NCBI GenBank assembly: GCA_937914815.1
Contig: CALDMI010000311.1
Location: 1-8,405 of the forward strand
Length of the DNA: 8,405 nt
Source of the DNA: an uncultured Clostridia bacterium
Lineage (GTDB): Bacteria > Bacillota > Clostridia > Oscillospirales > CAG-272
Reading direction: 5' to 3'
Below are positions 1 through 6,453 of the stretch, in pieces (within the stretch, counting starts at the first letter, position 1; the number at the start of each line of letters is the position of its first letter). Made by a program: the position numbers and the translations under genes. The notes below the pieces were generated by a model, which worked only from the letters and a program-made list of their open reading frames with translations, searched no databases and was not told the origin of the DNA.

Positions 1-1617
1 CTTCCGTATTATCAGGAAAATAAGATACCCGAGGAGCAGCCCGAGGGAGAACCCGATAAGGTCTATCCCGATGTCGGACGATGCACATGTCCGGCTCGGA
101 ATAAATGCCTGTATGCTCTCGGATACCGTGGCTAACCCGATTCCGTAAAGTGTTACCGCAGATGTGAGAATTTCTGACCTCACACCGAAAAGGAGAAGAG
201 AGAGCACGGCGAAAAATGCAACCGCCGCACACCATCCGGCGTGTCCGATAGTCTTTCTCGCTATCATATAGACCGGCAGCGTCTCGACCGGCTCCCGCTC
301 CGTAATTCCGTATACCCGCTCATAGAGGAGCCGCCCGCTCGCCGCAGAGCGGACGGTTATCCGTCCGTCTCCCGCCGCCCGTGCCGTGAATGTCGCGACC
401 CCGGTGATAGGATTTACCGACACTGCGCTTATCACCCCGTCACAGCTGTATGAGACCCCGCGCCGCTCCTCCGGCGTCCCGTCGGGGAAGTCAATGTTGA
501 AAGTAAAGGAGTCACCCGCGCGCGGGGAATAGGAGTCGGAGGTGACGGTAGGCGACGTCCGCCCGCTTATATCCGAGCGGCTTACCGTGTAGGTGTATGT
601 GTGCTCTGCCGTGATGTCCCCGCGCCGTAGCCGGCAGTGGATTTTTGCCTCTCCCTCGCCACGCGCCGCGAAATAATATGTCCCGCTCTTTCCGCTCTCG
701 ATTACGGCGAGCGTCCCGGGCGTGAGTGAAACTATCTTCCATTCGTCGGCTCCCGAGGTGTAGACCGTGTGTACATCACCCTCGCTACATTCGGGGGAGT
801 AGGAAAATGCGAGATCCCCGGGGTCCCCTCCGTCACCGGAGAGGAGGAGCGGCGGCTTCCCGTCATCCCGGACTGTGACCTCCGCCGTGGCGACCGTCTC
901 ACCGTCGGAGAGCCGCTTTGCGTATATCACAGCACTTCCCGGGTGCACTCCGCGAACGGTCGCACATCCTGCGCGGAAATCCCATTCTTCAATAGATAAA
1001 ATGCTCGCGTCGGAGCTCTCGAATATAAGGGAGAGTGACTCACCGCCGACCTCCGGCGCGTCTAAGCTGACCGTAGCACACTCACCGGCGAGCGGCTCAC
1101 CGTCGGAGAGGTGAATTGTATAAACACCCGGGGGCGTGTATGAATTATCCGGCGAAACCGTGACCTTTTGCACCTTCTCTGTGCGGACGCCGTGGTCGTT
1201 TGTAATAATTCTGAACTCCGCCGTGCCGACTCCTGTCGCAACAAGGAGATGAAATGTCCTCTCCCCGTATGTGTAGCTGTCTATTCTCGCAACATCGGGG
1301 GTGAGACTCTCGACCGTTACCTCCGCCGTTCCTCCGTCGGGATATACCTCCATGACGCTGCCGTACCCGGCGGCTCCGTTATATACCGGGGCGAGGTCTG
1401 TGAGCTCTCGCCCACCGTCCGCGCGTATCACCGTGTTGTCCCGGATAGGGAAGAGGAGGGTGAAGAGCCGCCCCGCGGCTACCGTCTGTCCCCCGGTCAC
1501 ATCGCCGGGGAGCGCCGCCTCGAGTAGAAACCCCGCGGCGAGGGCAATGGATATGAGGAGGAGCACCGCCGGGCATATCCGCCTTGTGCTGCGCGCTTTT
1601 GTGATTTTCTTGCTCAT
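1..1617 (-). CDS. VanZ-like membrane protein with inserted Ig-like (Big_2-type) repeats, 3' end outside window
   Basis: The reverse strand is open for 539 codons from ATG at 1617-1615 to base 1, with no stop in the window, so the C-terminus is missing. The start is set by AAGGAGGG at 1630-1623, 5 nt upstream. A basic N-terminus (MSKKITKARSTRR) leads into one membrane helix at about residues 14-36. Next comes an extracellular part of about 400 residues with roughly four beta-rich modules (about 75-156, 160-255, 260-345, 352-441). The second is the clearest Big_2-like unit: ATVRGVHPGSAVIYA at 219-233, then ATAEVTV at 244-250. The C-terminal part carries VanZ marks: K455-x3-H459 ahead of a helix (462-479), another helix (about 482-500), then E500-x2-Q503, R509, D515 and D519, and a last helix. 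VanZ proteins are polytopic; the founding member gives low-level teicoplanin resistance by an unknown route. Role here is unknown; a cell-surface or envelope function is inferred. Confidence 0.85.
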   Translation of the reverse strand, partial: MSKKITKARSTRRICPAVLLLISIALAAGFLLEAALPGDVTGGQTVAAGRLFTLLFPIRDNTVIRADGGRELTDLAPVYNGAAGYGSVMEVYPDGGTAEVTVESLTPDVARIDSYTYGERTFHLLVATGVGTAEFRIITNDHGVRTEKVQKVTVSPDNSYTPPGVYTIHLSDGEPLAGECATVSLDAPEVGGESLSLIFESSDASILSIEEWDFRAGCATVRGVHPGSAVIYAKRLSDGETVATAEVTVRDDGKPPLLLSGDGGDPGDLAFSYSPECSEGDVHTVYTSGADEWKIVSLTPGTLAVIESGKSGTYYFAARGEGEAKIHCRLRRGDITAEHTYTYTVSRSDISGRTSPTVTSDSYSPRAGDSFTFNIDFPDGTPEERRGVSYSCDGVISAVSVNPITGVATFTARAAGDGRITVRSAASGRLLYERVYGITEREPVETLPVYMIARKTIGHAGWCAAVAFFAVLSLLLFGVRSEILTSAVTLYGIGLATVSESIQAFIPSRTCASSDIGIDLIGFSLGLLLGYLIFLIIRK

Positions 1618-1656
1618 TTCCGCCCTCCTTTTCCCGCCTTTTGACCTTCTCGGAAT

Positions 1657-1685
1657 ATTTTAGCATAGTTCATCAAAAAATGCAA
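1657..1685 (-). promoter_or_regulatory. Predicted sigma-A promoter of the VanZ/Ig-like gene
   Basis: Read on the minus strand, a TTGCAT -35 (1685-1680) is followed by a 17-nt spacer and a TAAAAT -10 (1662-1657). The -10 has a TG one base upstream (TGCTAAAAT), giving an extended -10. Transcription would begin near 1650, about 33 nt before the start codon at 1617. The -35 matches four of six consensus bases and the -10 five of six. Confidence 0.65.
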
Positions 1686-1704
1686 CAGATTTTTCCTCTT
1701 CCTC

Positions 1705-1733
1705 TTGAAATTCGCGCGCGCAGGGTATATAAT
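1705..1733 (+). promoter_or_regulatory. Predicted sigma-A promoter of the esterase gene
   Basis: TTGAAA (1705-1710), a spacer of exactly 17 nt, and a perfect TATAAT (1728-1733). Transcription would start near 1740, leaving a leader of about 42 nt before the ATG at 1782. The -35 box lies 19 bp from the -35 box of the opposite promoter, so both polymerases bind back to back. The position also shows that an in-frame start further upstream (1641) cannot be the real one. Confidence 0.8.
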
Positions 1734-1781
1734 TGTACTATACATCTCACCGCCGCAAAGCGGTGCGCTTCGGAGGAACGT

Positions 1782-2597
1782 ATGACAAACGAGAGAATTT
1801 ATTTTGACGACTGGGATAAAACAGCCTGCCTTGATACTTATATTCCGGACTGTGGCGGGGATATGCGCCCCGCGCTGATAGCCGTCCCGGGCGGCAGCTA
1901 TGCCGAGGTCTGCGATGACAGAGAGGGGGAGCCGATAGCTCTTGAGTTTCTCGGGCGCGGTATGTGCGCCTTTGTCCTTCACTATCATACGGGTAACCGT
2001 GAGGAGGCACCCGCATCGGCACCGCTCCTTGATCTCTCCCGCGCCGTCGTCCATGTAAGGCACAACGCGGAGAAGTACGGTGTAGACCCGCATAAAATTT
2101 ACCTCGCCGGATTTTCCGCCGGCGGTCACCTCGCGGGCTCCCTCGCGACAATGCATAATGACCCCGCGCTCCTCTCGGAGCTCGGAATAAAGAAAGGCGA
2201 GAACCGCCCGGACGGAGTTATACTCTCCTATCCGGTCGTCTCGGCAATGTGCCCGACGCATGAGCCGTCGTTTGAGTGCCTGCTCGGTAAGCACTTCTCG
2301 GATATAACCGAGGAGGAGAGGGAAAAGTGGTCGCTTGAGCTTCATGTGGACGGCGACACGCCGCCGATGTTCCTCTGGCATACGGCAGAGGACATGGTTG
2401 TCCCCCCGGACGGGACGCTCCGTCTGTGCCTCGCCTGCCGTCATGCGGGCATAACCTGCGAGACCACGATATACCCTCACGGCGCCCACGGAATAGCCCT
2501 TGCGGACAGCCGCACGTCTCTCGGGGATAAGAAGTGGCTTATTCCCCATGTCACGACATGGGTCGACCGCGCGGAGGAGTTTCTGCGCAGCCTCTGA
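1782..2597 (+). CDS. Alpha/beta hydrolase, acetyl-esterase (BD-FAE/xylan-esterase-like) type
   Basis: A 271-residue, probably cytoplasmic serine hydrolase; no signal peptide is seen. Family members remove acetyl or feruloyl groups from sugars or small esters, so deacetylation of plant-derived oligosaccharides is a fair inference, but the substrate cannot be read from sequence. The catalytic set is complete: an oxyanion-hole stretch PGGSY (36-40), nucleophile S112 within GFSAGGH (110-116), acid D204 in HTAEDMVVPP, and base H236 in PHGAHGIALA. The length fits the family (about 260-300). The start at 1782 is chosen because GGAGG (1772-1776) lies 5 nt upstream and the promoter -10 ends at 1733; the frame stays open upstream to 1641, which would put the start before the promoter. 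It stops 70 bp before aspS. A weak TACAAT (2630-2635) lies in this gap, but I see no matching -35, so read-through into aspS is likely. Confidence 0.88.
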   Translation: MTNERIYFDDWDKTACLDTYIPDCGGDMRPALIAVPGGSYAEVCDDREGEPIALEFLGRGMCAFVLHYHTGNREEAPASAPLLDLSRAVVHVRHNAEKYGVDPHKIYLAGFSAGGHLAGSLATMHNDPALLSELGIKKGENRPDGVILSYPVVSAMCPTHEPSFECLLGKHFSDITEEEREKWSLELHVDGDTPPMFLWHTAEDMVVPPDGTLRLCLACRHAGITCETTIYPHGAHGIALADSRTSLGDKKWLIPHVTTWVDRAEEFLRSL

Positions 2598-2667
2598 TGC
2601 GGAGTAAAGGTGCCGAAAACGAAAACGATTACAATTTGAATCCGCCCCGGCGGAGAAAGGCAGATAT

Positions 2668-3954
2668 ATGGAAAGAACACTCATAAAGAACATTACGGAG
2701 GGGCGCCGCCGCATTGCCGGCTTCGTCGAGAACTTCCGTAACAAGCGCACAATGGCGTTCATCGTCGTGCGCGATGTAACCGGCAAACTGCAGGTGACGA
2801 TAGAAAAGGAGAAACACCCGGAGTTCTCGGAGATGCTTGACGCTCTGACGGTCGAGTCGGTCGTCACATTCGAGGGAGAGGTCGTGAAGAACGACTATGT
2901 GAAGCTCGGCGGAATGGAAATGCTCCCCGATACAATGCGTATCGAGTCGATAGCAGAGGCAATGCCGATAAAGGACGACTCGGATATAGACTGCCGTATG
3001 GACTACCGCTGGATAGATCTGCGCCGCGAGCAGAATAAGGTCATGATGCAGATGCAGACGACCCTTACCGCCGCAATGCGCGATTTCCTCCTTGAGCGCG
3101 GATTTGTGGAAATCCATACTCCGAAGCTCATCGGCGCGGCGAGCGAGTCGGGCTCCGATGTCTTCGAGGTAAAATATTTCGATACAAAGGCATACCTTGC
3201 ACAGTCGCCCCAGTTCTATAAGCAGATGGCTATGGCTGCGGGGCTTGAGCGTATATTTGAGACCGGACCCGTCTTCCGCGCGGAGAAGTCCTTTACGAAT
3301 AAGCACGCGACAGAGTTCTCCGGCTTCGACCTTGAGTTCTCCTATATCGACGGGGTAGAGGACGTCATGAAAATGGAGGAGGAGCTCCTCGCATACGCTA
3401 TCGGAAAGGTAAAGGAGAAGCACGGCGAGGATATAGAGCGCCTCTTCGGTATACCGGTGGTTGTCCCGACCCTCCCGTTCCCGAGAATGAAGCTCGCGGA
3501 TGTCTACCGTGAGCTTGAGGAGAGATACGGCTATAAGGTGCCGGACGAGCTGCACGGGGACCTTACGACAGAGGCGGAGAGAATGACAAAGCAGCTCTGC
3601 GCCGAAAAGTACGGTCATGAGTTCCTCTTTATCACCGACTACGACGCAAAGGAGCGCGCGTTCTATCATATGCGCGACGAGAACGGCGTACCGCAGGGCT
3701 ATGACCTTATATGGCGCGGCGTCGAGATAACCACCGGCGCACAGCGTGAGCACAGATACGAGATACTCAAAAAGCAGGCGGACGAAAAGGGTCTCGGACA
3801 GGATGTCGAGTTCTATCTTCAGTTCTTCCGCTACGGTATCCCGCCGCACGGCGGCTTCGGTCTCGGTATAGACCGTCTGACCATGCTCTTCCTCGGTCTC
3901 TCCATAAAGGAGGCGGAGTTCCTCTTCCGCGGACCGAACAGGCTGACCCCGTAA
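2668..3954 (+). CDS. aspS: Archaeal-type aspartyl-tRNA synthetase (possibly acting on tRNA-Asn as well)
   Basis: Class IIb synthetase of 428 residues that charges tRNA with aspartate in the cytoplasm. An N-terminal OB-fold anticodon-binding domain (about 1-100) precedes the catalytic core. Motif 1 lies around FVEIHTPKLI (146-155); QSPQFYKQM (179-187) and motif 2 FRAE (203-206, R204) follow; the active-site strand has WRGVEITTGAQREHR (349-363); motif 3 is GFGLGIDRL (396-404, R403); the end is RLTP. The length and the absence of the GAD insertion mark it as the archaeal/eukaryotic type, not the roughly 590-residue bacterial type. Enzymes of this type in bacteria such as Deinococcus and Thermus are often non-discriminating and make Asp-tRNA(Asn) for GatCAB amidation; whether that holds here is inference. 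AAAGG at 2656-2660 is 7 nt before the ATG. The next gene starts 28 bp downstream, so the two are probably co-transcribed. Confidence 0.93.
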   Translation: MERTLIKNITEGRRRIAGFVENFRNKRTMAFIVVRDVTGKLQVTIEKEKHPEFSEMLDALTVESVVTFEGEVVKNDYVKLGGMEMLPDTMRIESIAEAMPIKDDSDIDCRMDYRWIDLRREQNKVMMQMQTTLTAAMRDFLLERGFVEIHTPKLIGAASESGSDVFEVKYFDTKAYLAQSPQFYKQMAMAAGLERIFETGPVFRAEKSFTNKHATEFSGFDLEFSYIDGVEDVMKMEEELLAYAIGKVKEKHGEDIERLFGIPVVVPTLPFPRMKLADVYRELEERYGYKVPDELHGDLTTEAERMTKQLCAEKYGHEFLFITDYDAKERAFYHMRDENGVPQGYDLIWRGVEITTGAQREHRYEILKKQADEKGLGQDVEFYLQFFRYGIPPHGGFGLGIDRLTMLFLGLSIKEAEFLFRGPNRLTP

Positions 3955-3982
3955 ATCAGATAATCAAAAAGGAGAAACAATA

Positions 3983-4621
3983 ATGAAAATAGCACTTATC
4001 AACGAAAACAGCCAGGCGGCGAAGAACGCCCTGATAGAGCAGACCCTCCGCTCGGTGGCAGAGCCCCTCGGACACGAGGTGTTCAACTACGGAATGTATT
4101 CCGCCGAGGATAAGGAACAGCTCACGTATGTACAGATAGGTATACTTGCCGCCGTTCTTCTGAACTCCGGCGCGGCAGACTTTGTTATCACCGGGTGCGG
4201 GACCGGAGAGGGAGCAATGCTCGCCTGCAACGCGTTTCCCGGCGTCCTCTGCGGTCATGTCGTCGACCCGACAGACGCCTATCAGTTCACCCAGGTCAAT
4301 AACGGAAATGCGATAGCCCTCCCGTTTGCGAAGGGCTGGGGCTGGGGTTGCGAGCTCAACCTCTCTTATGTCTTTGAGAAGCTCTTTGTGTCCGAGTGGG
4401 GTCTTGGCTACCCGCGTGAGCGCGCGGTGCCCGAGCAGAGAAACAAGAAGATTCTCGACGAGGTGAAGAAGGTCACCCACAGATCGCTTGTCGATATCCT
4501 CCCGGAGCTTGATCCGGAGCTTGTAAAGGGCGCCCTCGCCGGAAGAAACTTCAAGGAGTTCTTCTTTGCAAACGCAAAGGACGAGAGCATTATCGCCGCT
4601 GTAAAGAATATAGTAGGCTGA
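3983..4621 (+). CDS. Long-form RpiB/LacA/LacB-family sugar-phosphate isomerase-like protein
   Basis: A 212-residue protein, longer than classical RpiB (about 145-150). The first 120 or so residues match the Rossmann-like RpiB/LacAB fold. The key stretch TGCGTGEGAMLACN (70-83) aligns with the CGTGxG active-site loop, placing C72 at the position of the catalytic cysteine of E. coli RpiB. NNGNAIALP (106-114) matches the conserved Asn-containing strand that follows. The N-terminus reads KIALINENSQ in place of the usual SDHAG phosphate/substrate motif. An extra C-terminal domain (about 140-212) is helical and charged. Known relatives interconvert ribose 5-phosphate and ribulose 5-phosphate, or galactose 6-phosphate and tagatose 6-phosphate; the substrate here is unknown. 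AAAGGAG (3968-3974) sits 8 nt before the ATG. It is last in the esterase-aspS run and is closed by a strong terminator. Confidence 0.82.
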   Translation: MKIALINENSQAAKNALIEQTLRSVAEPLGHEVFNYGMYSAEDKEQLTYVQIGILAAVLLNSGAADFVITGCGTGEGAMLACNAFPGVLCGHVVDPTDAYQFTQVNNGNAIALPFAKGWGWGCELNLSYVFEKLFVSEWGLGYPRERAVPEQRNKKILDEVKKVTHRSLVDILPELDPELVKGALAGRNFKEFFFANAKDESIIAAVKNIVG

Positions 4622-4634
4622 TAATCGCATAACA

Positions 4635-4680
4635 GGGCTGTCCCCGGCATATATGCGCCGCGGGTCAGCCCACGTTTTTT
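4635..4680 (+). terminator. Strong intrinsic terminator after the isomerase-like gene
   Basis: GGGCTG (4635-4640) pairs with CAGCCC (4666-4671). Inside, beyond a T-T mismatch, CCC-CGGC pairs with GCCG-C-GGG with one bulged C, around an eight-base AT-rich loop. A T6 run (4675-4680) follows. It begins 13 bp after the TGA at 4619-4621. Confidence 0.9.
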
Positions 4681-4706
4681 AACGAAGCAAAAGGGAGAAA
4701 TAAACT

Positions 4707-5744
4707 ATGCCTTTCCTGCGTTTTCTCGAGGGAATACGGATCCCGCCCCTGACGTGGCTCTTTTCCACCCTTACATACGCCGGCGGCGAGATAGCCTTTT
4801 TTGTCGTCGCTATGATAATTCTCTGGTGCGGAAATAAACGGACGGGGTATTATGTCCTTGTCACCGGGCTGTTCGGCGTTGTTCTGAATCAGTTCATGAA
4901 GATATTTTTCAGAATACCGCGCCCGTGGGTAGCCGACCCGTCGCTTCATCCCGTCGCCTCCGCCGTCCCGGGGGCAGAGGGGTATTCTTTCCCGTCGGGT
5001 CATACGCAGAATGCCGTGGGGCTCTTCGGCTCCCTCGCCGTAACGGTGAAGAATAAGCGTCTGCGCACTGCCCTGATTGCCCTGACAATCCTTATACCGT
5101 TTTCGCGAATGTATCTCGGGGTGCATACGCCGCTTGACGTCGGCGTCGCCTTTGTATGCGGGTGGGCTCTCGTCTTTCTCCTTCGCGGCACATTCCGGGA
5201 CGATCTGCGCTACCGCTCTGCCATGCCGTATATCATCGCCGCGGCGCTGACCCTCTGCGCGGCGCTCTTTGTCTATGTGTTTTTCGTCCTTGACAGAGAG
5301 GGCGTCGACGAGTATAATCTCGGAGCAGCAATGAAAAATTCCGCCACCCTCCTCGGCTGTGTCCCCGTCCTCCCGATAGCCTATATTGTCGACGAAAAAT
5401 ACCTTCATTTTGATACACGGGGTAGGTGGTATGTGCAGATTATAAAGACCGTCGCGGGGCTTGCACTTGTAATTCTCATAAAGCTTATCCTGCCGTATCC
5501 GCTTGAGGCTCTGACCGGGGATTACTACATCAGCCGCGCCGTGACCTACTTTTTCATGATGCTCTTTGCCTGCGTTCTTTATCCCATGCTTTTCCCGTAC
5601 CTCTCGAAAATCAGAATACCCGCCCTTGACCGCCTCGGTGAGCGCGCCTCCCGCATCTTCGCCCGCAAAGATACTGCCGCGGCAGGGGAGAGCGCGAGCG
5701 CGGAAAATACCGACGGCATAGACGCAGACGGCAAAGAAAACTGA
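4707..5744 (+). CDS. PAP2-family phosphatase, polytopic membrane protein
   Basis: A 345-residue integral membrane protein. All three signatures of the PAP2 / type 2 phosphatidic acid phosphatase family are intact: KIFFRIPRP (K65, R72, P73), PSGH (96-99) and SRMYLGVHTPLD (S133-R134, H140, D144). These residues form the vanadate-chloroperoxidase-like site, which hydrolyses lipid phosphates such as phosphatidate, undecaprenyl diphosphate or phosphatidylglycerol phosphate on the outer face of the membrane. The exact substrate is not readable. The core ends near residue 160. About 140 further residues add several membrane helices (around 174-195, 213-228, 246-262, 278-297), making it longer than the usual 180-230-residue enzyme. 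The tail (about 318-345) is Ala/Asp/Glu-rich, polar and likely disordered. AGGGAG (4692-4697) is 9 nt before the ATG. A terminator ends only 26 bp upstream, with no clear promoter in between. Confidence 0.9.
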   Translation: MPFLRFLEGIRIPPLTWLFSTLTYAGGEIAFFVVAMIILWCGNKRTGYYVLVTGLFGVVLNQFMKIFFRIPRPWVADPSLHPVASAVPGAEGYSFPSGHTQNAVGLFGSLAVTVKNKRLRTALIALTILIPFSRMYLGVHTPLDVGVAFVCGWALVFLLRGTFRDDLRYRSAMPYIIAAALTLCAALFVYVFFVLDREGVDEYNLGAAMKNSATLLGCVPVLPIAYIVDEKYLHFDTRGRWYVQIIKTVAGLALVILIKLILPYPLEALTGDYYISRAVTYFFMMLFACVLYPMLFPYLSKIRIPALDRLGERASRIFARKDTAAAGESASAENTDGIDADGKEN

Positions 5745-5755
5745 CAGACACACAC

Positions 5756-5790
5756 GCCGGGGAAAAATTTTCCCCGGCTCTTTACTTTTT
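5756..5790 (+). terminator. Intrinsic terminator after the PAP2 gene
   Basis: GCCGGGGAAAA (5756-5766) and TTTTCCCCGGC (5768-5778) form a perfect 11-bp inverted repeat around a single A. As RNA this gives a GC-rich stem of seven or more pairs with an A/U loop. The T-rich tract TCTTTACTTTTT (5779-5790) follows and continues GTTTTCTTT. Confidence 0.88.
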
Positions 5791-5809
5791 GTTTTCTTTA
5801 TGTTATAAT
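5781..5809 (+). promoter_or_regulatory. Predicted sigma-A promoter of the nrdR-yicC-remA cluster
   Basis: TTTACT -35 (5781-5786, four of six consensus bases), a 17-nt spacer and a perfect TATAAT -10 (5804-5809) preceded by TGT, an extended -10. The start point would be near 5816, giving a leader of about 86 nt. The -35 lies inside the T-tract of the PAP2 terminator, so the two signals share bases. Confidence 0.8.
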
Positions 5810-5842
5810 ATACGCGTGAAAATATATAACCGCAACACAATG

Positions 5843-5887
5843 CCCGCTCACGCCGTCGCCCTCGGGTGAGCCGCGGGGTCTCCCCGC
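5843..5887 (+). other. Structured 5' leader of nrdR: two candidate hairpins
   Basis: GCTCAC (5846-5851) can pair with GTGAGC (5866-5871). GCGGGG (5873-5878) pairs perfectly with CCCCGC (5882-5887) around a TCT loop, ending 2 nt before the ribosome binding site AAAGGA (5890-5895). CCC at 5843-5845 could instead pair with GGG at 5875-5877 and stretch the first stem, which would open the second, so the two folds may compete. No known riboswitch class is recognised. Confidence 0.45.
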
Positions 5888-5901
5888 CGAAAGGATAGAA
5901 T

Positions 5902-6453
5902 ATGAAATGTCCCGCATGCGGATTTCCCGATTCGCGCGTGCTTGATTCCCGCCCGGTACAGGACGGCGGGAGCATAAAGCGCCGGCGCGAGTGCCCGAAA
6001 TGCAATAAGAGATTTACCACCTACGAGGTCATTGACACGGTGCCTATCTCCGTAATAAAGCGGAACGGCTCGCGCGAGTTCTTTGATAAGCATAAGCTTA
6101 CTCTCGGTATAGAGCGGGCATGTCAGAAGCGACCGGTGAACGCCGAGGAGGTTGCCACGGAGATAGAGACCGAGCTCCAGAATTCGATAGTCTCCGAGAT
6201 AACCTCAAAGGATATCGGCGAGATGGTGCTGACGAAGCTTCGGGAGATTGATATCGTCTCCTACATACGCTTTGCCTCCGTCTATCGCGAATTCCGGGAC
6301 ATCGACTCCTTCATGGAGGAGATAAAAAGCCTCGGAAAGCGGCGCAAGAGGCGCGAGCCGGCAAAGGGCACACAGACGCCCGATCCTGCAGACGGTGCCC
6401 CCGCCGAAGAAGACGCAAGGGCGATCGCCCGGGACACGGAGGAAAAATTATGA
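5902..6453 (+). CDS. nrdR: NrdR transcriptional repressor of ribonucleotide reductase genes
   Basis: NrdR senses ATP/dATP and represses ribonucleotide reductase operons. Residues 1-42 form the zinc ribbon: CPACG with C3 and C6, DSR repeats (10-12, 15-17), then IKRRRECPKCNKRFTTYE with C31 and C34. Residues about 49-139 are the ATP-cone, including VIKRNGSREFFDKHKL and ending YIRFASVYREFRDIDSF. The protein is 183 residues against the usual 150-160. The surplus is a C-terminal tail (145-183) that begins with the basic cluster KRRKRR and continues as a Pro/Ala/Asp/Glu-rich, probably disordered stretch. AAAGGA (5890-5895) lies 6 nt before the ATG. The stop overlaps the yicC start (ATGA at 6450-6453), so translational coupling is likely. 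It is the first gene after a strong promoter. No NrdR box is evident in its own promoter. Confidence 0.96.
   Translation: MKCPACGFPDSRVLDSRPVQDGGSIKRRRECPKCNKRFTTYEVIDTVPISVIKRNGSREFFDKHKLTLGIERACQKRPVNAEEVATEIETELQNSIVSEITSKDIGEMVLTKLREIDIVSYIRFASVYREFRDIDSFMEEIKSLGKRRKRREPAKGTQTPDPADGAPAEEDARAIARDTEEKL

Noticed and set aside
898..1110. Exact 15-bp direct repeat CTCACCGTCGGAGAG at 898-912 and 1096-1110
   Set aside because: Both copies encode LSDGE in the same frame, a common turn in Ig-like modules. They do not sit at equivalent module positions, so this is probably shared peptide and codon choice, not a mobile or regulatory repeat.
1641..1781. Upstream in-frame ATG start for the esterase gene at 1641
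   Set aside because: It lies before the predicted promoter (-10 at 1728-1733) and has no ribosome binding site. The ATG at 1782 has GGAGG at proper spacing and gives a protein of family length.
2641..2654. Perfect inverted repeat TCCGCC-CC-GGCGGA just before the aspS ribosome binding site
   Set aside because: The stem is only 5 bp once a workable loop is allowed and no T-box or other leader features are seen in the 70-bp gap, so regulation cannot be supported.
1614..2867. Open frame of 417 codons on the minus strand over the esterase gene
   Set aside because: It spans the divergent promoters and the starts of two supported plus-strand genes; no domain is visible in its translation.
2629..3849. 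Open frame of 406 codons on the minus strand, antisense to aspS
   Set aside because: aspS is a clear full-length gene on the plus strand. Its codons rarely use TTA, CTA or TCA, which leaves the opposite strand free of stops. The antisense translation shows no recognisable motif and no good ribosome binding site.
5795..5835. Possible NrdR box in the nrdR promoter (AT-rich TTATAATATAC and AAAATATATAAC)
   Set aside because: Neither stretch has the inverted symmetry of the NrdR box (close to ACACTATATATTGTGT), and only one AT-rich core is present downstream of the -10, whereas functional sites come as spaced pairs.
4665..6020. Open frame of 451 codons on the minus strand across the PAP2 gene and nrdR start
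   Set aside because: It crosses two terminators, a promoter and two well-recognised genes on the other strand, and its translation is basic and low in family-like features. It is a codon-usage shadow.
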